In this document: piece by piece, positions 27,526 through 37,345 of the stretch | How the letters are laid out: each line of letters starts with the position of its first letter | Numbering within the stretch: position 1 is the first letter of the stretch | Source: Promethearchaeia archaeon | GTDB taxonomy: Archaea > Asgardarchaeota > Lokiarchaeia > Sigyniarchaeales > SOKP01 | Assembly: GCA_029856125.1 (NCBI GenBank) | Contig: JAHQWJ010000014.1 | Span: 124,001 to 188,000, forward strand | Length of the DNA: 64,000 nt | Reading direction: 5' to 3' | The notes under the pieces: generated by a model | Databases searched by the model: none | Told to the model about the DNA's origin: nothing | Seen by the model: the letters and a program-made list of their open reading frames with translations, nothing else | Made by a program: the position numbers and the translations under genes

Positions 27526-28479
27526 ATGAATATGAGTAGAAAAATACTTGTTATTGGTTCGGCCGGACAGATAGGATCTGAACTCGTTCCAGCGTTAAGA
27601 CAAAAATATGGCGGAGAAAACGTAATAGCTACTGGGAGAAGAACTCCACTTCCCGATGCTATTAAAAAATCGGGACCTGTAATATACTTGGACATTTTAG
27701 ATAAGAATTCGATAGCTAAAGCAATCTTTGAGTATGAAATAGATACAATCTTTCACATGGCTTCTATTTTATCAGCAACTGGAGAAAAAATACCTCAAAC
27801 AGCTTGGGATATAAACCTAAACGGCTTAATTAACGTATTGGAAGTTGCGAGAAGTTACAATATTGATAGAGTCATTTGGCCTAGCTCGATAGCTGCTTTT
27901 GGTCCTACAACACCCCGAGAAAATACGCCTAATATTACGGTGCTGCAACCTACTACTATGTATGGTATAACTAAAGTAGCAGGAGAGCTCTTAGCAGAAT
28001 ATTATTACAATAAATACAGTCTTGATATAAGATCCATAAGATTACCCGGAATAATAAGCAGTGAAACCTTACCCGGAGGTGGAACCACGGACTACGCCGT
28101 AGAGATCTTCTACGAGGCTATTAAAAATAAGCAATATACTTGCTTTTTAAAGGAGGATACTGTTCTGCCTATGTTATACATGCCAGATTGTAACAAATGT
28201 ATGATAGATCTTTTAGAAGCAGATAATTCAAAACTAAAGCGTCGAGTTTATAATTTAACGGGGATAAGTTTTTCTGCCGGTGAGATCGCAGCAGAGATTA
28301 AGAAACATATTCCTGAATTTAAGATCGAATATAAGGCAGATTTCAGGCAAGCAATAGCCGATTCTTGGCCGAAGACAATTGACGATTCGCTTGCTCGAGA
28401 AGAATGGGGCTGGAACCCTGAGTACGATCTTGAATCTATGACAAAAGATATGATCGATATTTTAAGTAAAAGATTGTAA
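27526..28479 (+). CDS. tdh: L-threonine 3-dehydrogenase, NAD-dependent (SDR/epimerase type)
   Basis: About 317 residues of the extended SDR fold. The Rossmann motif GSAGQIGSEL is near the start, and the catalytic YGITK motif gives Tyr and Lys four residues apart (positions 146 and 150 from ATG 27526). WPSSIAAFGP precedes it, as in short-chain type threonine dehydrogenases. The enzyme oxidises L-threonine to 2-amino-3-oxobutanoate. The neighbouring kbl gene completes the route to glycine and acetyl-CoA, which is what distinguishes this from other epimerases. ATG 27532 is an alternative start. Confidence 0.88.
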   Translation: MNMSRKILVIGSAGQIGSELVPALRQKYGGENVIATGRRTPLPDAIKKSGPVIYLDILDKNSIAKAIFEYEIDTIFHMASILSATGEKIPQTAWDINLNGLINVLEVARSYNIDRVIWPSSIAAFGPTTPRENTPNITVLQPTTMYGITKVAGELLAEYYYNKYSLDIRSIRLPGIISSETLPGGGTTDYAVEIFYEAIKNKQYTCFLKEDTVLPMLYMPDCNKCMIDLLEADNSKLKRRVYNLTGISFSAGEIAAEIKKHIPEFKIEYKADFRQAIADSWPKTIDDSLAREEWGWNPEYDLESMTKDMIDILSKRL

Positions 28480-28558
28480 AAATTATAAATCATAATTCCT
28501 ATTTTCTTTTTGATAATTTAATAGATTTACAAGTGAATTTTGCTAAGTGAGATATGTA

Positions 28559-29329
28559 ATGAAAATTGTATTTCATAAAAGATATTATAATTCAAATTAC
28601 GCTATGGACCCAGCAGCAGCTCCCGGGCGTTTAGAAGGTATAATCGAAATCCTATCGAAAAATGAAGATTGTAAGTTTATCGAACCAAAGCCAGGTACAG
28701 AAGATGACATCTTAAGGGCTCACACTGAACGGCATTTCAATTATGTTAAACGAGATTCTTTATTGTTAGAACTTGCTTCACTTGCAGCTGGAGGAGCTAT
28801 TTTAGCGGCAGAAGAGGCTTATGGTGGTAATCCTACTTTTGCTGTAATTCGACCTCCTGGCCATCACGCATCAACAGACTCTTGCTGGGGCTTCTGTTAC
28901 TTCAATAATATAAGTATAAGCCTACTAAAACTGTTCTCAGAGGAGAAAATTAAATCTGCGTTCGTTCTAGACTTCGATTTACACACAGGTGATGGTAACA
29001 TCAATATTTTAACCTTTAGAGATAGCGAATTTCGAGTTAAAATTCTCAATCCCGATTCAAGCGGAAGAACAAGCTATCTTAAAGAAGTTCAAAACTATTT
29101 GGAAGAATTAGATAATATTGATATTTTTGTGGCTTCAGCTGGTTTTGATCAAGGAATTGAAGATTGGGGCCATCTCCTTTATCCTGAAGACTATGAAGAG
29201 TTAGGAAAATTGATGAAAATATATTCTGAGAAGTTATGTAAAGGGCGGAGATATGCGCTTTTAGAAGGTGGTTATAATCACGAGGTATTGCCTATAAATG
29301 TGAATTCCTTCTGTCAAGGATTTAAATGA
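28559..29329 (+). CDS. HDAC-family (acetylpolyamine/histone deacetylase-like) amidohydrolase
   Basis: The start at ATG 28559 gives 256 residues; GTG 28547 is in frame. The arginase-fold deacetylase motifs are present: RPPGHHAS with the tandem histidines, GFCYFNNISI, and DFDLHTGDGN with Zn-binding Asp and His. SAGFDQGIEDWG and the C-terminal LEGGYN also match. It should remove acetyl groups from lysines, polyamines or small molecules. It is shorter than the typical 310-380 residues, with compact loops. A short stretch like its C-terminal codons recurs at 32783-32815. Confidence 0.82.
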   Translation: MKIVFHKRYYNSNYAMDPAAAPGRLEGIIEILSKNEDCKFIEPKPGTEDDILRAHTERHFNYVKRDSLLLELASLAAGGAILAAEEAYGGNPTFAVIRPPGHHASTDSCWGFCYFNNISISLLKLFSEEKIKSAFVLDFDLHTGDGNINILTFRDSEFRVKILNPDSSGRTSYLKEVQNYLEELDNIDIFVASAGFDQGIEDWGHLLYPEDYEELGKLMKIYSEKLCKGRRYALLEGGYNHEVLPINVNSFCQGFK

Positions 29330-29358
29330 AGATAGAGCTGTTAATAAAAAACTGGAAA

Positions 29359-29607
29359 TTAAAGCTTTTTATCTTTTATTTTCTTGAAAGCAACTACAAC
29401 TATTATAAAAGTAGGAATGTTCATAGCTAACAATAGTAATAAGTCCACGATAGTCAAAGGTTGATATACTGGTGGATCTGTAAGCCCGATAGCATTAGGA
29501 GGCAACCATCCTGCAACTAAAAGAAGTCCAATTATTACTTGCATTAAAAAAAAGCCCAAATACCCAACAAATGGTAGAAATTTTATACTTTTGTCTAGTT
29601 TTGTCAT
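29359..29607 (-). CDS. Small two-helix membrane protein
   Basis: 82 residues with two hydrophobic segments (about 12-34 and 52-75) and a lysine-rich C-terminus. It lies 17 bp downstream of a larger membrane-protein gene on the same strand, so the two are probably cotranscribed. Function unknown. Confidence 0.55.
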   Translation of the reverse strand: MTKLDKSIKFLPFVGYLGFFLMQVIIGLLLVAGWLPPNAIGLTDPPVYQPLTIVDLLLLLAMNIPTFIIVVVAFKKIKDKKL

Positions 29608-29624
29608 AGTTTATCCCTCCATAC

Positions 29625-30380
29625 CTAATTCAACCACGGCCACCATGATAAATCGTTCCCTTTAAATGGCGTTAATAAAATTGCACAAATTATGATGATC
29701 CCAATCACAAACAGTAACGGTAAGAAAACTAATATAAAATATACTCCATTTGTTTTTATTGACGACCTTGTTTCATGTCGGGGGGCATATTTTTCCCAAT
29801 ACCATATAAAATAATAATTAAATGAAACGACAAGCAGGAAAAACCCAATGAAATTGGTTACAGGTACTTGGAGAAACCAAAAAGCATCTTCTTTTACATT
29901 TAGCCAAATCCAGGCATATCTTCTAATAACGATTGGGTCAATTACGAAATCTATGGAGGTTCCCATCCATCCCGCAAGTAATAATTTCTTTAAAAGAGCT
30001 TTATTTGATTCGTTCGAAACGACCATTTCAGCTATTTGAAACGAACCGTATGTCAATATAAACCATGCACTCAAAACTACAAGGGGAATAGCTCCGATCC
30101 AGAACATGTAGGAATGAAAATTGTAATAATATGTTGGACCACCAAAGAGGTAGAAATAACCTTGAATGACCATGAAATTTTCTTCTATACCCGTTAAAAG
30201 AAATCCACCTAAGAAGAAAAGTATTATTTTTTTCCTTCCATATTTTTTATATCCATGGTAAATTAACAGCGCGACAAGTAGATAAGTAAATATTTCTATT
30301 ATATTTCCCAAACGAAAGCTATCTAAATACTTGATAAAGCTAAATAACTTTTCGTAAAAAAGCGGATCGTAATCTGCCAT
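29625..30380 (-). CDS. Membrane protein resembling the carotenoid-biosynthesis DUF422/CruF family
   Basis: 251 residues with about seven helices. The segment GWMGTSIDFVIDPIVIRR followed by WIWL, then VPVTNFIGFFL, matches the conserved pattern of CruF/bisanhydrobacterioruberin hydratase-like proteins (Asp-Pro in a membrane helix, then a PxxNFxGWF-like motif). No other carotenoid gene is in this window, so the pathway is unproven. It may act on an isoprenoid chain in the membrane. Confidence 0.5.
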   Translation of the reverse strand: MADYDPLFYEKLFSFIKYLDSFRLGNIIEIFTYLLVALLIYHGYKKYGRKKIILFFLGGFLLTGIEENFMVIQGYFYLFGGPTYYYNFHSYMFWIGAIPLVVLSAWFILTYGSFQIAEMVVSNESNKALLKKLLLAGWMGTSIDFVIDPIVIRRYAWIWLNVKEDAFWFLQVPVTNFIGFFLLVVSFNYYFIWYWEKYAPRHETRSSIKTNGVYFILVFLPLLFVIGIIIICAILLTPFKGNDLSWWPWLN

Positions 30381-30479
30381 TATAATTTTTAAAATGTTTT
30401 AAATTTCACTTAAACAAAGTTCGCTCTATTTATTTATAAATATTTTGGATAAAAATGATAAAAAAAAAATAGTTTAGAT

Positions 30480-31106
30480 TTAAAAGTTCTTTGATTTTCC
30501 TTTCATATCGAAATTAGCTACAACACCGCTTCTATTCTTAAACTCCCAATTTCTATCAAAATCTTTATAGTTCCAGAAATGAGTGTTGCATATTTTTAAA
30601 TCTGAAAGATATATACCAAATGGAGAATTTTCAAGTCTTTGAGGATTTTTTCCATCGAGTCCTGGAGTATAGGATAATTTCATTTCCCCGTAAGGCATAG
30701 TAACGTGGAAAGTATTTCCTTCTTGATTAAAATTAATATCCACATATTTTATCCCTAATACTTTCGATAGAATCATGCCACCTGGAATTCTATTTGTAAA
30801 AAAAGGTTCCAAGTATCTTCTTTGTTCTTCAGTAGTTTTATTGCTAAGATATACTCCTCCTTCTCCACCTTTCGTCAACACATCAGCGGCTTTATTAGAA
30901 TATAAATCAACTACATGAATCGCTAATACGCCTCCGATATCCACATCTCCTATTTTTCCTTCTTCAATTTGATATAATTGAAATGATTTACAAGGAGTGT
31001 CTCTGTCTCTTCCAAAATAATAAGAGCAATGCCCTTCTGATGCGCATGCTTCATGCCATACGCCTTTCATACTCCAACCAATTCTTTCTTTTGTTTCTTT
31101 AGACAA
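30480..31106 (-). CDS. DUF1326 domain protein
   Basis: 208 residues matching the DUF1326 pattern: WSMKGVWHEACASEGHC with the cysteine pair near the start, a central DVDIGGVLAIHVVDLYSN, and TTEEQRRYLEPFF followed by GG. Proteins of this family are of unknown function; the conserved cysteines suggest metal binding or redox chemistry. It is a single gene between membrane-protein genes and the DUF362 pair. Confidence 0.7.
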   Translation of the reverse strand: MSKETKERIGWSMKGVWHEACASEGHCSYYFGRDRDTPCKSFQLYQIEEGKIGDVDIGGVLAIHVVDLYSNKAADVLTKGGEGGVYLSNKTTEEQRRYLEPFFTNRIPGGMILSKVLGIKYVDINFNQEGNTFHVTMPYGEMKLSYTPGLDGKNPQRLENSPFGIYLSDLKICNTHFWNYKDFDRNWEFKNRSGVVANFDMKGKSKNF

Positions 31107-31359
31107 TATTTCTTCCCTCTATTTATACAAAAATAATACAAAATTATACTAAATATAATTTATAAAATGGAAAATAAAATTTTTCAAGAGAAAAGAACTT
31201 AAAATCATATTTAAAATTATTGACACCATTGTCTAATGATAAGTTTTAACCAATAGAGTAGAGATATTTGAAATTATTTCTCAGAATGAAATTATTGAAT
31301 TATTCTTGTTTCAATGAAGAACGAGTTCGATAGAACTCTTTATATAAATAAATATTAAA

Positions 31360-32682
31360 TTAATTGATTTGATAAAAATGTTCTTCAAATTCAGGCTTGC
31401 CTTGATACTTTTGCATGAAGATTAACGGGGCCTTTTCGAGATTCTTAAAAAGATACGAAGGTGCTCTGATTCCTGCTTGCCTTAGAGCGTCTTGTATTCT
31501 ATCAACTTCAGGGGGGCATCCATCAATTGCGATCAATTCTTTGATATTTGGATGGTCCTTTTGCTTATTGATTATGCATTGTCCAAGTAATATTGTTTTA
31601 TTCATCCCCTCAGAAGGTTCCATGATTTTTCCGGTAAGAACTTCTATATTGTCAAAATCCTTACCCTTCCACGCTGATTTAATTGCTACTAGTAAAACTG
31701 CATTGTAAAAACTGCAATAAGTACACATAGTATCATCGTATTTACGATACCTTAGCCCCCCAATACCTGCTTTTGCGTAAGAAAGAGGTAATGTATTATT
31801 ATTTTTGTAGATATAGTCCCATCCATGAGGCACGGCAAGATCTTCTATACTTTCTCCTATAACCTCAATTTCTGATAAATCTACCGGACGATTTCTATCC
31901 TTAGCTGCCTGGACTAAATGGGGAACAGCAGTAGGAGCTATACCTAGTAAACTAGAACCCACCATATCTGCGGAGAGCATGTTATTGGAAGCGACTATAA
32001 TATCGCTTCTATGAGCTTTACCATCAAAAGATGGACCTCGTTCAAGCGTGTAAATCCCGTCAATGATTGTAAGGCCAGGAGGTGCTTTATCTGCAAGGTG
32101 TGACACATTATAATGTAAGGTGTATTTGGGATCGTCACCATGGAACTTTTTACGCGATGGAATATTTATCAAGCCTTTTAGATTTTTTAATCCTAAACTA
32201 ACAACGCATTGTGCGTGAGTTTTAAGAACAGGAACATCAATTAAAAAATCTGAATGAAGCATATCTGCATTCATTTTTGCGGATACCCCTTCTGCTAACT
32301 CTACTTTTTCAAAAGGTCGTTGAAAAATATCGTATACTTTAACACCATATCGTTCCTTAAAAATATTATATCCAAGCTTTTCGAATGCGTCCTTAGCTGT
32401 TTCTCTATCTTTTGGGCTTTCAGTAACTATTCCTTCTCCGATGGTAATGTCGGTTACACCATGTTCTTTTAACAATATTAAAATTTCCTCCATTACGCTC
32501 GAAGTTGTTAGCATACCCCATTTAGGAAAGTCACAATGCCTATTCCAATAAACCAAATTAGGTTTTATGAAAACTTTTGCGTTAGGATCAAGTTTTTCAA
32601 ATCCATTTACAAGTTTGACAGCTTTCCGAACAGAATCTTTTTCCTTTTCATATTTTACTATAGATACTATCGATTTGCTCAT
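31360..32682 (-). CDS. DUF362 domain protein (paralogue 1)
   Basis: 440 residues with the DUF362 core: KVFIKPNLVYW near residue 36, GVTDITIGEGIV, LKTHAQCVVSLGLKNLKG near 175-192, and a C-terminal region with MCTYCSFYNAV and IDGCPP cysteines. The gene next upstream on this strand (32844-34154) is a close paralogue sharing every one of these blocks, so this is a tandem duplication. The function of DUF362 is not established; the cysteines could bind an Fe-S cluster. Confidence 0.82.
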   Translation of the reverse strand: MSKSIVSIVKYEKEKDSVRKAVKLVNGFEKLDPNAKVFIKPNLVYWNRHCDFPKWGMLTTSSVMEEILILLKEHGVTDITIGEGIVTESPKDRETAKDAFEKLGYNIFKERYGVKVYDIFQRPFEKVELAEGVSAKMNADMLHSDFLIDVPVLKTHAQCVVSLGLKNLKGLINIPSRKKFHGDDPKYTLHYNVSHLADKAPPGLTIIDGIYTLERGPSFDGKAHRSDIIVASNNMLSADMVGSSLLGIAPTAVPHLVQAAKDRNRPVDLSEIEVIGESIEDLAVPHGWDYIYKNNNTLPLSYAKAGIGGLRYRKYDDTMCTYCSFYNAVLLVAIKSAWKGKDFDNIEVLTGKIMEPSEGMNKTILLGQCIINKQKDHPNIKELIAIDGCPPEVDRIQDALRQAGIRAPSYLFKNLEKAPLIFMQKYQGKPEFEEHFYQIN

Positions 32683-32782
32683 AAATTTACATCTTTTCTT
32701 TAATTAAAAATTATTAGGAAAATTAATATTAACTATTTTAAAAAGTAATTTATTTTTGGAAATTTTACATCATATTACCAAT

Positions 32783-32815
32783 AATGTGAACTCCTTTTGT
32801 CAAAGATTTAAATAA
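32783..32815 (+). pseudogene. Short remnant resembling the 3' end of the HDAC-family gene
   Basis: Positions 32783-32813 match 29297-29327 at 28 of 31 bases and translate to NVNSFCQRFK followed by a stop, against NVNSFCQGFK in the deacetylase. Two of the three differences are synonymous. There is no further similarity upstream. It sits in the 161-bp gap between the two DUF362 genes. Confidence 0.4.
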
Positions 32816-32843
32816 CTAAATTTGATATTAAAAAAAGAAAAAG

Positions 32844-34154
32844 CTATTTTAATTTGTAGAATGACTCTTCAAATTCAGATTTACCTTTGTATTTTTGTAA
32901 AAAGATGATGCCCCCGGCATCCTCGTTTCCTTCTTGAAATGTAAGAGGATTAACCTTTATTCCACATATTTCAAAAGCATTTTTAATATCTTCCATTGAA
33001 GGTGGGCACCCTCTAATAGGCACTAGTTCATTGATATTAGGATGATCTCTATTTTTCTTATATTGACATTGACCAACTAGGATTGTTTTATTCATGCCGG
33101 CCGAAGGTTCCATAATTTTTCCTGTTAGAAATTCGATACCACCAAATGTATCCCCATTCCATGCATTTCTTAGTAGTACTAATAATAAACCATTAATCAT
33201 ACTACAGTAGGTACACATGGTGGAGTCATATCGTCTGTATTTTAATCCTTTAAATTGTCTAGTATAGAAAGGAAGCGGTAAATCCCCAGCTTCATTATAT
33301 ATAAACTCCCATTCGTGATGGGAAGCTAAGGCTTCGATTTTTTCTCCGACAACCTCAATCTCTGATAAACTTGTCGATCTATCTTTATCTTTAGCAGCTT
33401 GGACCAAGTGTGGTACATCTGAAGGATCAATACCTAACATTTTTGCACCTACCATATCAGCCGATAAAATATCTTTAGATGCGATTAATACATTTGTTTT
33501 GTGAGCTTTTCCATCCATCGAAGGACCACGTTCTAGCGTATAAATTCCATCAATAAGAGTTAAACACGGAGGAATATTATTTGGAAGTTTTGCAACGTTG
33601 AAGTGGAGGGTTTTTATAGGATCAGCACTATGAAATTTCTTTCGAGATGCAATATTAATAAATCCTTTAAGATTTTTCATCCCCAAACTTACTACTGCTT
33701 GACTATGAGTTTTTAAAGTGGGTAAACTAATAATATAATCAGCGTTCAGCGCATCAGAGGCAAAATTAACAAGAAAATCACATCCCATATCTATTTTTTC
33801 ATATGGTCTATCATTAGTATTAATTAGTTTTACACCAAATCGCTCCTTTAATTTGCTATACCCTAATTTTTTGAAAGCGTCTTGAGCAGCTTCATTACTA
33901 ACAAAGCCCTCACCAATTGTTATGTCGTCAATTCCTTTTTCTTTTAAAAGAGTCACAACATCTTCCATAACCCTGGATGTAGTAATAACGCCCCATTTAG
34001 GATAAGGACCACTGCTCCAATAGACAATATTCGGTTTAATGAATATTTTTGCTTCTTTAGGCAAATCATCAAATAAATTGGATAACTCAACAACCTTACG
34101 TACGGATTCTAGAGGTTCTTCATATTTAACTACAGAAACTAAATTTTTACTCAT
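32844..34154 (-). CDS. DUF362 domain protein (paralogue 2)
   Basis: 436 residues, colinear with the neighbour at 31360-32682: IFIKPNIVYW, GIDDITIGEGFV, LKTHSQAVVSLGMKNLKG, and MCTYCSMINGL and RGCPPS near the end. Both cysteine pairs are retained, so both copies are probably functional. The start follows AAAAGGTG seven nt upstream. Divergence between the copies is moderate, showing an old duplication rather than a recent one. Confidence 0.82.
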   Translation of the reverse strand: MSKNLVSVVKYEEPLESVRKVVELSNLFDDLPKEAKIFIKPNIVYWSSGPYPKWGVITTSRVMEDVVTLLKEKGIDDITIGEGFVSNEAAQDAFKKLGYSKLKERFGVKLINTNDRPYEKIDMGCDFLVNFASDALNADYIISLPTLKTHSQAVVSLGMKNLKGFINIASRKKFHSADPIKTLHFNVAKLPNNIPPCLTLIDGIYTLERGPSMDGKAHKTNVLIASKDILSADMVGAKMLGIDPSDVPHLVQAAKDKDRSTSLSEIEVVGEKIEALASHHEWEFIYNEAGDLPLPFYTRQFKGLKYRRYDSTMCTYCSMINGLLLVLLRNAWNGDTFGGIEFLTGKIMEPSAGMNKTILVGQCQYKKNRDHPNINELVPIRGCPPSMEDIKNAFEICGIKVNPLTFQEGNEDAGGIIFLQKYKGKSEFEESFYKLK

Positions 34155-34304
34155 GTAATTACACCTTTTCTTATATTAAAAATAATTAGTGAATTGAATA
34201 TTAACTATTTTAAAAATTAATTTGTTATTGAAATTTACTCCTTTACTATAGTTTGGCCGTTTTTTCTTAGGGTTGCTATTATAAGTTCATTAAAAAAAAT
34301 AAAA

Positions 34305-37169
34305 TTAGAAATATATCTCAGATCGTCTTGCCATGTATTTAACAAATTCGAAGGAAACGATACAAATTAACGAAATTAAGAAACACACTAGCCAGTCTAA
34401 TCCCGTAAGGAACATAAATCTAAAGTTTAAGCCCCAATCAGCGAGCGTTACTTGGACTCCAGGAATATACATGAGTGCAAGAAACAGTGCAAACAAGAAT
34501 CCAATTAGTAAGTACATGAATCGGGTGCTATCTTCTTTAATACTCATGATTAATGATTTGTTAGGTCTCCTAATTTGCAGCACTAAAAATGACTCGCAGA
34601 TGAAAATAGTCACCATTAACATAGTAAGAGTTTTAGCTTCGTTTAGAGAAATTCCACTTCCATCTGGGAATGTGAGGGGAGAAAACAAATAGGCTTCGTT
34701 TAAATCTCCGAAATTGATAACAGAAACCTCAGGACCCAAAAGTGTCGTGAAATAAACAACGATCATACTAATTGCTAATAAAGCTCCAAATATAAAGAGA
34801 AGAATTATGGTATTTTTTGATAAGATTTCCTCCTCGTCGTGTGGTTTCTGCTTCATCAAATCTTTAGAATTGCGATCGAATGTGAGAATTAAGCCCGGAA
34901 ATATGTGAACGGTTATCGAGAGGAAAATCCATTGGTAATAAAATGCGTCGTCTAAAAAGTAGGGGAAATTGAGAATAACAGATAAAATAAACTGGACTAT
35001 GCCTTCAAAAACATTTATACAGATATAGAAAAATACAACTGCTCTGATGCGAGCAAAAATGCCACGCCCTTGCTCGATACCTGTAACGATCGATGTAAAA
35101 GAATCATCGCTTATTACCATATCGCTCGCTTCCTTCGCAACATCAGTTCCTTGAATCCCCATAGCTATTCCTGCATCTGCCATATTCAAGGCTAGAGCGT
35201 CGTTAACCCCATCTCCGGTCATAGCCACAACTTGATTAGCTTCTTGGTATTTTTCAATTATATCTTGTTTATGCTCTGGAGATACCCTAGCAAACACTTT
35301 TATTCTGCCAAAATCAAAAAATGATTTAACTTTTTTTATTGCTTTTCCTTCTACTACAATTTCATCCTTGTTTTTAATAATAGAGATTTGTTGGGCAATA
35401 GCTTTCGCCGTTGTGGGAGAATCTCCTGTGATCATTACTACATCCACCCCAGCGTTGTGACATTGCTCAATGCTTTGTTTCACACCTTCCCGAGGAGGAT
35501 CATGGATCGTTACAAACCCAATGTATATCATATCTGACTCGCACAACTTTCTGCTTTTCTCGTCTTCTTGTGGAATAGTATCTAGTTTCTTATAACACAA
35601 ACTCAAGATTCTATATCCTTGTCCAGCGTAGATATCCGAAATCTTCAAAATTTTGTCTCTAATTTCGTTAGAAAATTTTAACTCTTGATCTTTATATAAG
35701 ACTTTTTTGCAGAGCGGGATTAATATCTCACTAGCACCTTTAGTAAAAGAATAAAATTTACCCTCTTTTTTATAAACTTTAGTCATTCTTTTAACTTTAG
35801 AATCGAATGGATGCTCTTTAACGTATTCAAAATCTTCTAGGAGATAATCGCCCATCCCCTTTTGAAAAAGAACCATTAAAGCTCCTTCTGTAGGAGAACC
35901 AATTACATTCCAGTTATTGATAGTTTTTCCTGATACTTCAATCTCATTTTTTACCAATGCTGAGTTATTGTTCAAGAAACCTGAAGTTAAAAGCAATTTG
36001 AGTTGAGGATGGTCATCGATGTGTTTCACATATACTGAATTTTTTGGATCGTCGACTAAAATAATTTCTCCGTCAGGACTATAACCACTACCAGAAACAT
36101 TATATGTAGAACCGTTTGTCCATACATGCTGAATCGACATTTGGTTTTTCGTCAAGGTGCCTGTTTTATCTGAGCAAACTACGCTTACTCGCCCTAAACT
36201 ATCTACTGAAGCGAGATTTCTGATGATGACGCCGTGGCGAGCCATAGTTACAACACCCGTTAACAAAATAATTGTTACAAGAAGAGGTATATTGATAGGT
36301 AGTAAATCCATGGCAGAGTTAAGACTCTTGACTATATTTAACTCACCGGTAGCGCCCCAAAGAATCATGAGAATAAGAAACCAAAAACCGATAACGATCA
36401 ACCCTAACCACTTACCAAAATTATTCATTTTTGCTCGAATTGGAATCTCGCTTGTTCCTGCGTCTTCTAAACCTTGCGATATTTTTCCTATTTCGGTATC
36501 TTTACCTGTTTTTACTGCTATTGCCGTTGCATTACCAGTAGCAATAAAGGTTCCGTAATATACTAAATTAAATCGGTTTGCGATAGCTATATCCTCGTTT
36601 TTTATTGCTGCTCCGTCATGAGCTTTTCTAACCGGCTCAGATTCTCCCGTTAAACTGGATTCGTTAACTTCTAGGTTAGAAGATTGAATGATTCTCCCAT
36701 CAGCAGGTATTCGGTCTCCTTGCTTTAGGACTAGTAAATCGCCAGCTACTACATTTTTTGTCGTAATATCCTCCTTTTGACCATCTCTTATTACCGTGGT
36801 TGTTGGTGCCGTCATTTCTCGTAGTGCGTTTAATTTTTTTGTTGCTCTATATTGCTGTATGATGGCAACTACACAATTGAGAGCCACTATGCCTAAAGTT
36901 AGCATGACGAATATTAAATTTCCCTCGCCCATTGTGATTGCTGCTAAAAACAATATTAACGAAGCGAATAGATAAATTACGATTAACCAATTGAATAAAG
37001 GAGCGAGATATATTTTGATAAATCCTTTAGAAGCTTTCGGAATCTCGTTAAATCCGTAAAGTTCAAGCCGTTTTTGGGCTTCCTCACTTGTTAATCCTTT
37101 AGTTGAATTAGTGTTAAACTTTTTGTAGATTTGATCTAACTCAAAATTATAGTATTTGATTTCTTCCAT
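34305..37169 (-). CDS. P-type cation-transporting ATPase (paralogue 1)
   Basis: 954 residues, a full P2/P3-like pump: N-terminal cytoplasmic region, LTGES (173-177), phosphorylation site SDKTGTLT with Asp334, KGASE in the nucleotide domain, TGDGVNDALAL in the hinge, and about ten membrane helices. The M4 motif is PINIP (291-295) instead of PEGLP, and the M6 region reads TVHIFPGL where calcium pumps have TDGLP. The M5 segment CINVFEGI keeps Asn and Glu. Ion specificity is therefore unclear. It is followed on the strand by no cotranscribed partner; its paralogue lies 176 bp upstream. Confidence 0.88.
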   Translation of the reverse strand: MEEIKYYNFELDQIYKKFNTNSTKGLTSEEAQKRLELYGFNEIPKASKGFIKIYLAPLFNWLIVIYLFASLILFLAAITMGEGNLIFVMLTLGIVALNCVVAIIQQYRATKKLNALREMTAPTTTVIRDGQKEDITTKNVVAGDLLVLKQGDRIPADGRIIQSSNLEVNESSLTGESEPVRKAHDGAAIKNEDIAIANRFNLVYYGTFIATGNATAIAVKTGKDTEIGKISQGLEDAGTSEIPIRAKMNNFGKWLGLIVIGFWFLILMILWGATGELNIVKSLNSAMDLLPINIPLLVTIILLTGVVTMARHGVIIRNLASVDSLGRVSVVCSDKTGTLTKNQMSIQHVWTNGSTYNVSGSGYSPDGEIILVDDPKNSVYVKHIDDHPQLKLLLTSGFLNNNSALVKNEIEVSGKTINNWNVIGSPTEGALMVLFQKGMGDYLLEDFEYVKEHPFDSKVKRMTKVYKKEGKFYSFTKGASEILIPLCKKVLYKDQELKFSNEIRDKILKISDIYAGQGYRILSLCYKKLDTIPQEDEKSRKLCESDMIYIGFVTIHDPPREGVKQSIEQCHNAGVDVVMITGDSPTTAKAIAQQISIIKNKDEIVVEGKAIKKVKSFFDFGRIKVFARVSPEHKQDIIEKYQEANQVVAMTGDGVNDALALNMADAGIAMGIQGTDVAKEASDMVISDDSFTSIVTGIEQGRGIFARIRAVVFFYICINVFEGIVQFILSVILNFPYFLDDAFYYQWIFLSITVHIFPGLILTFDRNSKDLMKQKPHDEEEILSKNTIILLFIFGALLAISMIVVYFTTLLGPEVSVINFGDLNEAYLFSPLTFPDGSGISLNEAKTLTMLMVTIFICESFLVLQIRRPNKSLIMSIKEDSTRFMYLLIGFLFALFLALMYIPGVQVTLADWGLNFRFMFLTGLDWLVCFLISLICIVSFEFVKYMARRSEIYF

Positions 37170-37345
37170 TTAAATTCTCCCGGGACTTAATCTTAATTTT
37201 GATTTTATGATAAAAAATAATTATAATAAATACACAATAGAAATTCTTGTTTTTATTTTATAGTATTTTGTTAATAAAAATAGTTATTAAAGATAATTTA
37301 AAAAAATAATAGAAATGATTCAAAAATACAATTATCTATATGGAT

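Noticed and set aside
36157..36558. Antisense frame within the first P-type ATPase
   Set aside because: It lies wholly inside a strongly conserved pump gene (phosphorylation and M4 region), so it is a shadow.
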